From the NCBI RefSeq assembly GCF_029962835.1, contig NC_080577.1:3348001-3412000 (forward strand): a DNA stretch of 64,000 bases, given 5' to 3'. Position numbers and translations under genes: made by a program. Within the stretch, counting starts at the first letter, position 1, and the number at the start of each line of letters is the position of its first letter. This DNA comes from Magnolia sinica (lineage: Eukaryota > Streptophyta > Magnoliopsida > Magnoliales > Magnoliaceae). The notes beneath the pieces are model-generated. The model worked only from the letters and a program-made list of their open reading frames with translations. It was not told the DNA's origin and did no database searches. Positions 25,482 through 37,621 of the stretch are shown here, piece by piece.

Positions 25482-25546
<65 letters not shown>

Positions 25547-25620
25547 AGAGGAGAGAGTGGTCTCAGCTCATGCATATTAAAGAATTTCAGATACATGGAA
25601 GAGGAGAAAGTGGTCTCAGC
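22110..25620. repeat. Shared noncoding block of U3
   Basis: Colinear with 11105-14659 of U2, including a poly-A run near 22717 and the unrecognised open frames 23238-23549 (minus) and 23482-23715 (plus). No recognisable gene. Confidence 0.5.
25486..25542. repeat. (GA)n microsatellite
   Basis: About 57 bases of GA, the expanded counterpart of 14472-14506. A short imperfect duplication of the neighbouring GGAAGAGGAGA sequence follows it. Confidence 0.9.
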
Positions 25621-26431
25621 TCAAACAGACCCATCAACACAAAGCCATTGACCCACAGAGCTTGTCACAAGCAAGGTTGGGATTGAGAGAGGTGAAGAAT
25701 TCACTAGTCAGGTTGAACAATTGTGAGACCCCAAAGCATGTGTGGCCTGACCGCACTCCAAACACCGATTTGCACACTGGTGTGGGGTCCGCAGCCTTTA
25801 CAAAATCTTCTTTGTTACATGGATCAAAGCAAAATATATAAAATGGCATTACTAACAGAAGGTAAAAGTGCAAGAAGTAAATGAAGCTCACAAGCTTAGT
25901 TCAAATTTGTTAGGGAATGATGTGCTACACCCACAGAAGAAGTTTGCATTGGGTGAGTGAATATTGAGCCTCACTTGATCTTAGTCTCCTAGAAAGTCGA
26001 AAGAAAGTATGGACCACTTCCCTTTTAATGATCCAATCTTGATGGACAGACTGAGTTAAACTTTCACTACTATATCATTTTAATTTTGAAATTAAAGAGG
26101 TTTTTCTTGCCCCACATGTGCTTTCCACTTGTTTTAAACAATTGAACTAATAGAGCATAGCGAATCAATCCCTTTATCTCACAGCCCAAGCTCACATCAC
26201 ATGGGTTAAGACCTCGGTTGGACCTCTTTTGTGGGCCCTACATCACATGGGTAACGCTTCGCACGAGTTATCCGTCTCACACGGGCTATCCACCCTGAGT
26301 GTGCCCCTGCATCCCACGGGCCACTCCACTCAAGTCCGGTGTGAAAATGCTCCTGTATTATAAGATTATTAAACCATTTTTTTAACAAGTGTGGTCTACC
26401 CGATTAGTGAACAACCTGTTTTTTGTCTAAG

Positions 26432-26467
<36 letters not shown>

Positions 26468-26658
26468 GTAGGTGAAAGTTGGACTTGCAAACGTCTTATT
26501 TACAAAATGACTTTTTTTCTTTTTTTAAATTTTTTTTATTATTTACAAAATGACTTGAACTAACTATAAAAGAATCTAGCCTCAGCAATGGAATTGATGA
26601 GAAGAAAGGAGAGCATCAAAACCAAATTAAAGAACATGGCTTTTTTGTTGTTGGCCAT
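25621..26658 (-). pseudogene. LysM-domain gene copy B3, broken by a 2-base deletion
   Basis: Exon 1 is 26565-26658 (an in-frame ATG two codons upstream, at 26664, is also possible) and exon 2 is 25621-25809. The nonsense codon of B2 is absent here (GAA at that place), so the frame continues through LNPNLACDKL. A 2-base deletion near 25655 then shifts it, replacing the FVGQWLC ending and stopping at 25634-25636. The SGDTC motif is SGHTC, so a conserved Asp is also lost. B2 and B3 therefore failed independently. A TATA box and signal peptide remain, so a product with an altered tail is possible. Confidence 0.78.
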
Positions 26659-26733
26659 GGCCATCCTCTCTTTCTCTAACGGATAAGAAGCTCTCTCTTC
26701 CTGGATGTAGCCTCTATAATAATAAACCCCTCT

Positions 26734-26741
26734 TATTTATA
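26734..26741 (-). promoter_or_regulatory. TATA box of LysM B3
   Basis: TATAAATA on the minus strand, 76 bases upstream of the 26658 ATG, as in B2. Confidence 0.6.
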
Positions 26742-28017
26742 ATAGGAAAGTTGATGGACGGCTGTCATTTAAGCCAACAAAGCCATTGTTATTACTTATG
26801 TTTTAACAAGGAGGCCGGCTTCTAAGTAGCATAGTTCATTCCTATAAGTGATTGAGTGATCCTAGAGCATTTCTAAGTTACAGTGCTCTTAGTTGCATTG
26901 GAACACCCTAACAGTGAAGTTGATCGATCTGAACTGTCCATCAGGTGCAACATAAATTTCACCGGCTACATCAGATGACCCTGGGCCTAAGAAAGTTGGC
27001 CTTCTCTTCTCTTACCATTTGGACAATCTGATGGCTAGGATTGTCCAAGACATTGATTCTTTGGAAGAACTATAAGCAATCCATCATGAACCCCTACAAA
27101 TAGATGGCTCAAAAATTCGATTGGACCTATTTTCCATAAACAATCTTAACCATCCATTTTGTAAGTTATTGGTTGGATGGTTAAGCTAACTGACAGTTGG
27201 CCTTCATAGAGTGGAATGGCAGAACAGGATGATGTAGTCAACTCCAATCAATTGGTATTAGGCTTAGATCACGATGATGATGATTGGGCATAATGGACGG
27301 CCTAGATTGATTGATTGGGTTGTTCAAGTATCCCAGTTCCACTGTTACTTAAGGTGATCTGAGGCACTGGATGCATTTTCCTTGGTTATGTGTTGAGACT
27401 GGCGTGCTAACCTAGATTTTTGTGTTGTTTTATGTTCAACGCGATCAGATCTTTGTAGAGAAAAGACATAAATCAGTGGAAAATAACTAAACTAGATTTG
27501 CAAAGCCCCTATGTTTGTGAAATCCAATCCATCCATCAGAGGGCACCGCTGTGTAGATGCCCGTTCTAAGAATTGGGTGGGTCAACTAGTCAGGTGGGCA
27601 ACAATTTACTTAACCAATAGACAGATCTGAAAAAACATGTGCTGAGTTTTTCTAATCGTCTCCTGTTTCTAATATCCATGACTGGCCCATTTGGATCCAT
27701 GATCGGATGATCAAAGCCGTCCATCTGGTGGACCATGGTGTGGATAAGTAGCTGTAAAAAAAAAAAAAAAAAAATCATATGACGTTCGTTTGAACATTTA
27801 CTGAACTAAGTGTAAAAATGGAGCTCATCCGTGGTGGATGGGAGATACCCCTACAATCTTCCCCACCTGATGATTGTAACCATGAGATTGGGCCCTCATA
27901 AAATATGGGCCACTAGTTGGATTTTCCATTTTTACGGGATGGCTAGGATCACCTAAAAGGGAAGGAATCAGAACATCATGGCCTATTCAGCGACGGTGCG
28001 CGTACAATCACCTGCTT
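26742..28017. repeat. Shared noncoding block of U3
   Basis: LysM B3 upstream DNA, then sequence colinear with 3272-4326. No gene seen. Confidence 0.5.
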
Positions 28018-28552
28018 GGAAACGGATTGGCTACTCCCCTGACACCTGCCCCGTGGATGATAGTAGGTGCTCTGTGGGCCCTACCATGATGTATATGTTT
28101 CATCCATTCCGCTCATCCATTTTTACAGATCATTTTAGGAGTTGATAATCACAATGAGAGGGATATAAATCTCAAGTGGATCACACCACATGAAAACAAT
28201 ATTGATTGGATATCCACCGTTAAAATCCTCCTAAGGACTATTGTACTGTTTATTTGACATCCAATCTGTTGATTAGGTCATATAGGCCCAGATGAAGGGA
28301 AAAAAAGAAATCAGCTTAATCCAAAACTTTTATGGCCCCAAAATATTTTTAATGGTCAACACTCATTCAACACTGTTTCCTGTAATGTGGTCCAATTGAG
28401 ATTGGGACATACTCATTATTGGTATCATAGCATAAAATGATCTGTAAAAGTAGATGGATGGCATGGATGAAACACATACATCATGGTGGGACCCACATAG
28501 CACTGACCATCAGCGAATGGCTGGTGTCAGGGGGAGTAGCCAATCCGTTTCC
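28018..28552. mobile_element. Mutator-like MITE family I, first U3 copy
   Basis: 535 bp, with inverted tips GGAAACGGATTGG and CCAATCCGTTTCC. The flanking nonamers CACCTGCTT and CACCTGGAC agree at the first six positions, fitting a decayed 9-bp duplication. U1 keeps only 4327-4404 of this same insertion. Confidence 0.7.
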
Positions 28553-28557
28553 CACCT

Positions 28558-29083
28558 GGACGGGGATTCCCTGCGAAAGTCTTTAGCATTAAGTTCCTGC
28601 GCTGGGAACTTAGGTGGGGCCAGAGGTGATGTTTTTGAGAAATCCACTCCATTCTTCCATTTTGTGAGCTCATTTTAGGACATTTGGCCAGAAATGATCC
28701 GAATCCAATACTCAGGTGGGCCAAAAAAGTGAGCATTGAACGTCAACAGTTGAAATAATCGTGTGGCTACGGAAGCCTTGAATCAGGATAATATTTGTGT
28801 TTTCATTTCATCCCAATATTATTGACGTTATAAACAGTATAGATGGCATATAAACAACTCCGTTGATGCTAGGAACATTCAACGGCAGAAATTTCCATAC
28901 ACACATTTTTCTTTAGTGCGGCCCATTTGAGTCTTGGACCCTGCTCAATTTTGGTCTTTTAAGTCTTAAAATGAGCTCAAAAAAAGGATGGACAGGGTGG
29001 ATTTCTCACAAACATTAAGATAGGCCCCAGCTAGGTTTCCACCGGAACTTCCTGTCGAAAGGCTTTAGCAGGAAATCCGCGAC
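28558..29083. mobile_element. MITE family III, full U3 copy
   Basis: Left tip GGACGGGGATT and right tip AATCCGCGACC are inverted matches, followed inward by the CTGCGAAAG/CTTTAGCAG segments. It holds a single copy of the 242-bp stretch that is doubled in U1. No coding capacity. Confidence 0.65.
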
Positions 29084-29110
29084 CGTTCTAAAAGCGGGGC
29101 CCTATAGATC

Positions 29111-29649
29111 GGAAATGTATTGGCTACTCCCCCTGCAACCAGCCCCTTGGCTGGTGGTCGGTGCTATGTGAGCCCCACAATGATGTATGTGTTTCATCAA
29201 TTCCATTCATCTATTTTTACAAATGATTTTAGGGTTTTATACCAAGAATTAGAGGGATAAATCTCAGTTGGACCACACCATAGGAAAACAATAGTGATTG
29301 GATATCCACCATTAAAATCCTCCTAAGGCCCACTGTACTGTTTGTTTGACATCCAATCTGTTGATTAGGTAATACAGGCCCAGATGAAGGGAAAAAACAA
29401 AGATCAGATTGATCCAAAATTTTTATGGCCCCCGAAAGGTTTTTAATGGTCGACACTCATTCAACATTGTTTCCTATAATGTTGTCCACTTGAGATTAAG
29501 ATATCTCGTGTTTGGTCTCTTACCATAAAATGGTCTAGAAAAATACATGGACAGCATGGATGAAACACTCACATCATGATGAGGCCTACAGAGCACCGAC
29601 CACCAGCCATTGGCTGGTGGCAGGCAGGGGAAGTAGCCAATCCGTTTAC
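29111..29649. mobile_element. Mutator-like MITE family I, second U3 copy
   Basis: Same locus as 5194-5727 (U1) and 16680-17216 (U2). The tips have drifted by a few bases; the right flank AAATAAATC is the same in all three units. Confidence 0.65.
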
Positions 29650-31450
29650 AAATAAATCACGTGCTTTTAAATGGAAGGTTGGAAGGAAATGATCGTCCAT
29701 CTAATTAAATGAAAATCCAAACGCAATCCATCCCGTGATTAATTACATAATCATTCTGACCTGTAAGACTATAGACGTTTGGGACCATTTTTAGCTGATC
29801 CGAACCCTAGATTTGACGAGGGCTATGGTGGATGGGAGTCTTTCATTGTAAATATTCCAGATCTGAAGATCCTAATCCTCAGATCAATAATCTAAAAATA
29901 GAAGATTAAGCAGAAAACATATTGATGAAACGTTAGCCTCTTCCAAATTGGGAGCATTTTAGGATGCTAGTCAATTATTGAATGGTCTGGCAAATCAATG
30001 GTTTAGATCACCAATCCACTGTCCCAGATGTATGGAATCATGAGTTGAGTAGACCGAGATTGAATGCCCACCGTTAAAATCTTCTTATGGACGAAAGAAG
30101 TGATGTTGGCACCACCATATGATCCAACCGTTGATCCAATTGGACTAAAAAGAAAAAGCTGTAAAAGAGAACATGAGACTCAGAGATGAAATAATATCTA
30201 ATCTGGACCATTAACATGAACGGACCATTGTTGATGGGAAATCTCTTTCACAGACTCGAATAGCCTTACTCTCCGCGGGCGGGCTAAAAATAGACGGCCC
30301 CCAATATAAAACTGTAAAATACGATTCGTCCTCGTCAAGTAAATCGAAAAAGAAAAAAAACAAAAACAAAAAAGAAAAATTGACTACTTGGGCAGCACGC
30401 ATGGTTAAGAATCTTCTGGAAGCGGATTGGCTGGTGGACCACACACCAGCTATATAGCTGCTGTACTCGCGTTAGCAAGTTTTGTTGGTTCCATCATGAG
30501 GTATGTGTTATATCCAAACCGTATATCCATTTGAAGATCCCTTCTTAAGGCTTCAACCAAAAAATAATACAGATATAAAGATCAAATGTACCACACTACA
30601 AAAGGCAGTGGGAGATTGAACGTCTATCATTGAAAACCTTTTGTGGGTTAATAGAAAATTTGTTTATCCTCTTCATCCATGTATTTGTGAACTTATTAAC
30701 GGATTGGATGGAAAATAAACGTTATGGTGGGCCTGACGTATTTTTTAACGGTGAAAATCAGTATCCTCGCTGCTATCTTTTGTGTGGTCCACTTGAGCTT
30801 TGGATATGATTCAACTCTTTGTTTTTATAATACTTTCAAATGATCTCAAAAAAGAGATGAACACTGTGGATATAATAAATACATCATTGTGGGGCAATGT
30901 AACTACGATCTCCTTTAAACCGTTCGCAGAATTCGGAGCTCGAGGAGGGTCGGCGCTGGTCTTCGCGCGACACCTACATTAGCTGGTGTGTGTTACCGAA
31001 TCTTCTCTAACCCTCGTTCACTCTGTGTAAAGCTGGAGATTCCAATCGTTTTAGTACTTGTATTTTTCCTTTGCTCCTTTTAGTTTACTTGGCGGACAAG
31101 GCATTGCTGTGTTGGCCCTGGGGGCTCACCTGTTTTATATCCATTTATTTTTTTCAGTTAATTTTAAGCCATTAAGCAAAAAACGAAGCAGATGCAAAGC
31201 TCAAATGGACCACACCAAAAAAATAGTGATTATTAAACACTTACCGTTAAAACTTCCCAAGGCCACAAAAGTTTTGGATTAAGTTTATACTTGTGTTTTC
31301 CCTTCATGAAGTTTTCAATGGTGGGTGTCATTAGCTGGTGCGGCATACCTTAGCTATGGATATACTTTAATTTGAGTTCATGAGCTAAAATGAGCTGGAA
31401 AAACGGATGGACATCGGGTAGATAAGCATATAGATCATGGTGGGCTGCAC
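29650..31450. repeat. Shared noncoding block of U3
   Basis: Colinear with 17217-19049. The empty Harbinger site is near 31050. No gene recognised. Confidence 0.5.
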
Positions 31451-31969
31451 GGATGCGGATTGGATACTGGCAGGTTGAGCAGCGACACTGGCTACTGAAG
31501 TGACGTCACCAACTTCCGTGGGCTCCATCATGATGTATGTGTTGTATCAACACCATCCATATATTTGGAGAGTTCGTTTTAGAGCATTGTCCAAAGAACA
31601 AGGTAGATCCTAGGTTGTGGTTGACCCCACCACAGAAAACAGTGATGAAAGTGATGCCCACTGTTGAAACCTTCCGAAGGGTCACCATGATGTTTATTTG
31701 AGATCTCACCTGTTCATGTGTTAAAGCACGAAAGAAGGGAAAACACAAATATTAGCTTTATCGAAAACTTCCGTGGCCCGTTAGGCATCACTCTCCGCAT
31801 TGTTTTTTGTGGTGGGTCCTCTTGAGCTTTGAATCTGATTCATTTTTTGGATTATGCCCTAATATGATATCTCCAAATGGATGGATGGTGTGGATACAAA
31901 ACATAGATCATGGTGTGGCCCACAAAACTTGGTGACATCAATTCAGTAGGGAGTCTGGCTGCTCAACTT
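31451..31969. mobile_element. Mutator-like MITE family II, U3 copy, right tip lost
   Basis: Left flank and tip as in U1; the right end has the same deletion as U2. Confidence 0.7.
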
Positions 31970-33209
31970 CTCAGTCAGGTCGATACTGGTAGGTGTCTAT
32001 AACCGTCCATCCATTTTTATAGCTCATTTTAAGGCATGAGCCCAGCAAAGAGATAGGTAGGAGTTTGAGATGGACCACACCGCAAGAAATAGTGATGATT
32101 GAATTCCTACCATTGGGATTGAATACCCACCATGGGAAACTGCGTGGGGCATAATGTAATGTTTATTTGTCATCTTACTTGTTGATTAGGTCATACAGAA
32201 CTAAGTACAGTGAAAACACAAATACCATATTGATCGGCCCCAAAATGTTTTTAATGGTGGGCATTCAATCACCACTATTTCCAGTGGCATGGTCCACCTA
32301 ATATTTTGATTTGTATCATTTTTGGTCTCATACACTAAAATGAGCTGGCAAAATAAATGGACAGCATGGATTAAACACATTCATCTCTGTGGGCCCACTG
32401 AACACCGACTTTCACCGACCTCAGCACTCGGTCACCATTGAATCCCAGTCCTTACTTGACCAGGAAGAACACCCCCATATTTTATATTTAAATACCGCTG
32501 TATGAGAAGTGCGAGCAATTATTTTAACCATACATATAAAGATCATCCCTACAAACACTGACATACACAATCGAGGGTAGATTAGGTTTTACTCGGGTAA
32601 TCAGATAGTGGGTCTTACCCTGGCCGTGGGCCCACCTTAATGATGTGTTTTATATCCACAATGTCCATCCATTTTTCAAGATCATTTTAGGATATGGTTC
32701 CAAAACTTAATCATATTCAAATCTCATATGGATTACAACACAATAAACAGTGCTGAATGAAAGCCTTCCATTAAAAATTTCTTAAGGCTCACTATAATGT
32801 TTATCTGCCATAATGTCAAACAAACTTAGATTTAGGGAAAATACAAAGATCAGCTTGATCCAAAATTTAGAGGCCCCTAAAAGTTTTTATGGTCAATCAC
32901 CACTGTTTCTGATAGCATAGTTCACTTGAGATTTGGATCTGCTTAAATTTTGGAATCAAGGCACAAGATTGAACTGAAAAATGAATAAAATGGAGGGATC
33001 TACGATAGATTAATCAATGCAGGCCCCACATGGTCTAGGTAACACCCACTAATGTGCCACCCAGATAAGATATACAACATATTCATTAATGTATAGAGAG
33101 TTCACACGGTTCAGCCAACTTAACAGTTATATCAAACTAAGTTTTGCATTTTCACTTTTTTTAATTGAATCGGATCCTCTACTCGAGTAAAACAGGAAAT
33201 TTTTATTTT
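31970..33209. repeat. MITE IV and V cluster of U3, end of array
   Basis: Colinear with 8560-9790. No gene. The break at 33209 follows a TTTTTATTTT run. Confidence 0.5.
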
Positions 33210-33796
33210 CTTGCATGTGATTGGTCCGCATCATTACTGTTTTCCTCAAATGGAGGATCCGGATTCATCTTAGGTAAGTTTTGCATTTTCATTTTATCTC
33301 GATGATTCCTAACAAACAACGGGTTCGATGATAAATATGGACCGTGGTGGCCCACGCACAAACCCATGGTTGCAACCAGTCTCCACTGTTCACTATGACG
33401 TGGCACCGTTAGTTGTATCAAACTGATTTTTTATTTTTATTTTTCCTTGATCAGTCTAGAACCTGGTAGACCGAGTGGGTTTTACATAAAATACATGGTG
33501 GGCTCACAAGCTTGAGTGATTTAGGGGTTGTTTGGTTTTTAATTTCCCTGCGGAAATAAGTAATTATTATTTACTCCACCGGTTTGAAATTCGCTGGAAA
33601 TTATGTTTTGAAAAGCGGTCCATACAATACTTGTTATTATTGATTTAAAATGTGGGCCCCATCATGATATATGTGAGTTATCCACACCATCCATCCTCTT
33701 AAAAAATTCATTTTAAGATATGAAACCAAAAATGAGAAAAATTCATTTGAATGAAGTTAATTTGTTATAATAATCTGTTATTATTATTATTATTAT
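33210..33796. other. Noncoding DNA right of the array
   Basis: No gene seen. It holds a lone Harbinger-like tip (AGGGGTTGTTTGG near 33531), part of a GGGCCCCATCATGATATATG-type MITE (about 33650-33760) and an ATT trinucleotide run up to 33797. Confidence 0.4.
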
Positions 33797-34442
33797 TGTT
33801 ATGGGAAGATCTGAGCCGAACTCGCAACTTGGAGAAGTCGACGGGTGGAGCCTCGAGCTAATAGTAGTTCGTCTACACCGATCTAATTATAACAATCTAT
33901 GTTGAGATTCCAGGTTCTTTTATAGAGCTTTGACATCGACCTGGAATCCGGAAGAAGCCATTACGCATCCCATCCGTTGGCTCCGACCAGAATCAACTCA
34001 CCCATGAGCTCAGATTGTCGTGATTAAAACTAAGATTTTAGGATTGGCTCAGATGAGAACATGGTCAATGATCACTTTGAGGAATTAACTCTAGTAACGT
34101 ATGTCTAGAGCAACATCCAGCACACGATCTCTAGGTAATGGCCAACATTAGCGCACGCACCATTCTCGTTCAACGACAAAGATCGTGCCGAGAATGACGG
34201 GCACGTTCATCTCAGGAAAATTGTATAAATAGGAGGCCCATCTATAGGAACATGTGCATAATATCTGATCTTGATACCTAAGTCCTAGCAACACTTCTTA
34301 GATCCAGATTCGTAGTCTGACTTTGGCATCGAAGGGTCCCATGTTCTAGCCAGGGTCTCCTTTATCCTTCTCTTGTGCAGGATAACAAGCCTTGGTTCAA
34401 GTACTCGGAGCTTAGCGAAGGGTGAACCAGATTTTAGCATCA
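33797..34442 (+). mobile_element. Candidate solo LTR, probably Gypsy-type
   Basis: The stretch starts TG and ends CA, is about 646 bp, and has a TATA box (TATAAATAGG near 34224) about two thirds along, followed by a CATCGAAGGGTC-type segment I associate with plant Gypsy LTRs. No internal retrotransposon coding region lies on either side. The ends sit in AT-rich simple sequence, so a 5-bp duplication cannot be confirmed. It is an old fossil remnant. Confidence 0.45.
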
Positions 34443-34880
34443 ATAATTATTATACGCAATAGATCTCATGTTTAGAATTCTTGCACTATATGGCACTTTG
34501 AAATCTAAATTATAAGAAGCAGAAAATGGGATCTATGGTATGGACGTTATAAGATGATGATAGACCTACTTTGTTTCTCCTCTTAATCTCTCCCCATTTT
34601 CCCTCCCACAAATTGGATGTGCAGGACCATCGAAGCTGATGTGAAGCCGCCGTTTGTATGAACAAAAGGACATTAGCAAAACCTTTTTCTAATTTATGAT
34701 TTAATTTTTTTTCAACCGTTCAAAGAGTTGCCTTTGTAAACTTGTATGTGGTAACTGCCGATATTGTCGGGAATTTTCTCATTCGCATCATTTACTACAC
34801 AAGATCAATGGGGCCCACTATATTCTATGTGTGATATTCATTTGGAAGTAAAAAAATTGACAAATTAACAATTCAGGTGG
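34443..34880. other. Noncoding DNA
   Basis: No gene or clear element apart from the left part of a GGTGGGCCACA-type MITE into which the next two elements inserted. Confidence 0.4.
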
Positions 34881-34888
34881 GCCACAAC

Positions 34889-35513
34889 TAGGGGTGTACA
34901 CGAACCAAGCTAGCTCGGTTTGCTCACTCGACTTGACTCAAAAAAGCTCGATTCGACTCAGTTCGAAGCTGAGTTCAAGCCGAGTCGAGTTGATTTTTTG
35001 AGCTCAAAAATGAGTTCGAGACGAGTTTGAGCAGGCCCCAGCTCGACTCAACTCGGATCAAATCCAACTCGAATCGAACTCAGATTGAACCAGTTTGGTG
35101 ACTCAGTTACTTTGCCATTGATGTTGCCCACCAAGTGTTTGATAAAATGACTCAATGAAGTGTGCCTGGTGGCAAGGAAAGTATGTACGTGAAACAAATA
35201 CCCCTTTTTTTTCTTGGTTTTTATGTTGCTTAAAAGGTGTTTTTTTTTTTTTTTTCTAGGTTTTTCTTGGTTTTTATGTTGCTTAGAAGGTGTTTAATAA
35301 AATAGCTGTAAAACCATTGCTTCTGTTTCACACATATGTGGGTTCGGCTCGATCTTGTCTTAAACTCGGCCCAAGCTGCTGACCGAATTGAGCCGAGCTG
35401 GCCAGTCAGGCTCGAGGACCGAGTCGAGCCGAGTTCAAGCTGAGGTCAACCGGTGGTTGAGCCGAGTTGAGCAGAGGCCAGCTCGACTTGGTTCGACTCG
35501 ATGTACACCCCTA
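34889..35513. mobile_element. hAT-type MITE 1 with 8-bp target duplication
   Basis: A 625-bp element with ends TAGGGGTGTACACGA and GATGTACACCCCTA, flanked by GCCACAAC at 34881-34888 and 35514-35521. Eight-base duplications and TAGGGGTG tips are hAT hallmarks. The interior is rich in CTCGA/TCGAG words on both strands, giving strong fold-back potential. No transposase. Confidence 0.88.
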
Positions 35514-35542
35514 GCCACAACACATGAAAACAGTAAGAAAAG

Positions 35543-36816
35543 TAGAGCTCGGCATCAGTCCGGATTGGATCGGATTGGGTCCAACTCGACCCGATCCGAA
35601 GTCTCAATGGCCTGGCCCGAACTCGATCCAATCCGATACTGAGTCCGGGTCACCTGACTCGGACCGATCCGATGTATAGTTGACCTGATCCGAACCGAGT
35701 CCGACTCGGTTAGTGAAACCGAGTTGGAACGGATTCGGTAGGATTCGGATTGTATGAATTTAATCCAAATGTTTTATGTGGTATGGTCTACTTCAACCTT
35801 TAATATGCCAGCTTTTTGTGCTCAAGGCATAAAATGATATGTCAAAATGGATGAACGACTTAGATAAAACATATACATCAAGTTGGGCCCCACATGACTC
35901 TGAAAGAATACTTCGTTATCGTATATACACTTTTACCGGACATGTGTTACGTGCACTGCAAGTTCATTGAATACTTTTTCACGTGATTTGCTGTAACCAC
36001 GTTAGCAAGTTCCGTGGGTCTAATCATGGGGTATGTGTTATATCCAAATCGTCCATCCTTTTGGCGAGCTTGTCATAAGGCTTGATACGAAAAATAAGAT
36101 AGATCTAACTATCAAGTGGACCACACGAAATGTTTAACGGTGAAAATCATTCTCTGTTGCTATTTGTGGTGTGGTCCATATGATCTTTTGATATTATTCT
36201 TTTTTTGGATAATGCTCTCTAATGATCTTTAAAAATATATGAACGGTGTAGATATAATAAATGTATCACTGTGAGGCCCATATAACTTTGATCTCCTTTG
36301 AACTGTTCGTACAACTCGGAGCTCAAGGAGCGTATGTCTTGTCTTTGCATGCCACGTACCTAGCCAGCTACAGCGTAGGCTACAACAGTAGCTGGTGTCA
36401 GTGGTGTATGGTGCTGACGCTCCTCCCTGAGTCCCTGTGTTCGGTGATTTGTGGGCCCCACCATGATGTATATATTTCATCGATGCCGTTCATCCATTTT
36501 TACAAATCATTTTAAGGCTTGATATAAAATATTAAAGGGATAAAAATCTCAGGTGGACCACACCACAGGAAAACAATAATGATTGGATATCCTCCATTAA
36601 AATCCTCCTAAGGCTCCGAATCGAGTCGGATTTGATTGGATCGGATCCATTCGGATCGAGTTTCGGACCGGATTGGTCTAGATTGACGACGACTCGATCC
36701 CGATCCGAAAATCATTCGGATTTGAAATACCTAACTCGATCTGCACCAATCCAAACCATCGGTTCGGTTAGGATCGAGTCGGATCCATTGAATCGGATCT
36801 GATCTGCCCAGCTCTA
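35543..36816. mobile_element. hAT-type element 2 with 8-bp target duplication and nested MITEs
   Basis: A 1274-bp element with ends TAGAGCTCGGCA and TGCCCAGCTCTA, flanked by AAGAAAAG at 35535-35542 and 36817-36824. Its own body is the GATCCGA/TCGGATC-rich sequence at each end; about 35760-36610 is foreign, made of pieces of two GGGCCC-type MITEs also found in the LysM array. It lies only 30 bp from hAT-type MITE 1. Confidence 0.85.
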
Positions 36817-36824
36817 AAGAAAAG

Positions 36825-37396
36825 TATGCTAGATTGTCAGCTTGATTTTATTTATTTATTTATTTTTACTTATTTTTTTTGAGAGAGATCCAAATCAGAG
36901 GTGACAGGTTGGATGATAAATAAACATTACATTAGGCTTATGAAGCTTTTAATGGTGGATATTTAATCATCCCTGTCTCCTATGGTGTGGTCTACCTCAA
37001 ATTTAGATCTGCCTTATTTTTGGGCCAGTGACCTAAAATGAGCTGATAAAAAGGATGAACCGAGGAGATCAAACATATACATCACGGTGGGCCCCCATAA
37101 CCGACCAGTACCGATATCTCGGTACTGGAGGGGTCACTACCGAGTCTGAGTCCAAGTACGACGACCACAGGTGTGCGGTGGGACCACCTAAGGAGGCACA
37201 CGGATTCCGGAAGCCCATCAGCGGTGTAACAAAGGAAATAATAATAATAAATAAAAAAGAATATAGTCAGCGAAGGGAAACCATTTTCGCTGCATCTCTG
37301 AAGAAAAGCATAGAAATTGAAGAGCCGAAGGAGAAGAAGCTCCGTTTCTGCAGAAAACCCTAATAATAGAAGAGAGGAAGAAGAAGGTGAAAAGGA
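36825..37396. other. MITE remnant and 5' region of the LRR gene
   Basis: 36825-37110 is the right part of the MITE that hosts the two hAT elements. From about 37150 the DNA is GA-rich and probably the promoter and leader of the LRR gene; no clear TATA box was found. An antisense open frame (37082-37519) mirrors the coding strand. Confidence 0.4.
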
Positions 37397-37572
37397 ATGG
37401 AGGTGGAAGTGGGGTTGGTGGGCCTCTGCATCGATGCCGCGAGCGAGAGCAGAGAAAGCGTTGAGAAATGGCGGAGGCAGCGCCGGACGCTTGAGCGAAT
37501 GCCCACTCAACTCGCACAATCGCTTCTCCGACGTCTCCTCCGGCGCCGCCTCGTTACTCCTTCCTTGCTCGA

Positions 37573-37621
<49 letters not shown>

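Larger units (their letters stand above)
21148..33209. repeat. Tandem array unit U3 (LysM A3 and B3), right edge of array
   Basis: Third and longest unit, about 12 kb, because it keeps full MITEs I and III that U1 or U2 have lost. Homology to the ends of U1 and U2 stops at about 33209, just before the stretch (9790-10130 in U1) that would lead into another LysM A copy; this is the array's right edge. Confidence 0.9.

Noticed and set aside
37082-37519. 145-codon minus-strand frame
   Set aside because: It mirrors the leader and first exon of the LRR gene; the plus strand matches a known protein start.
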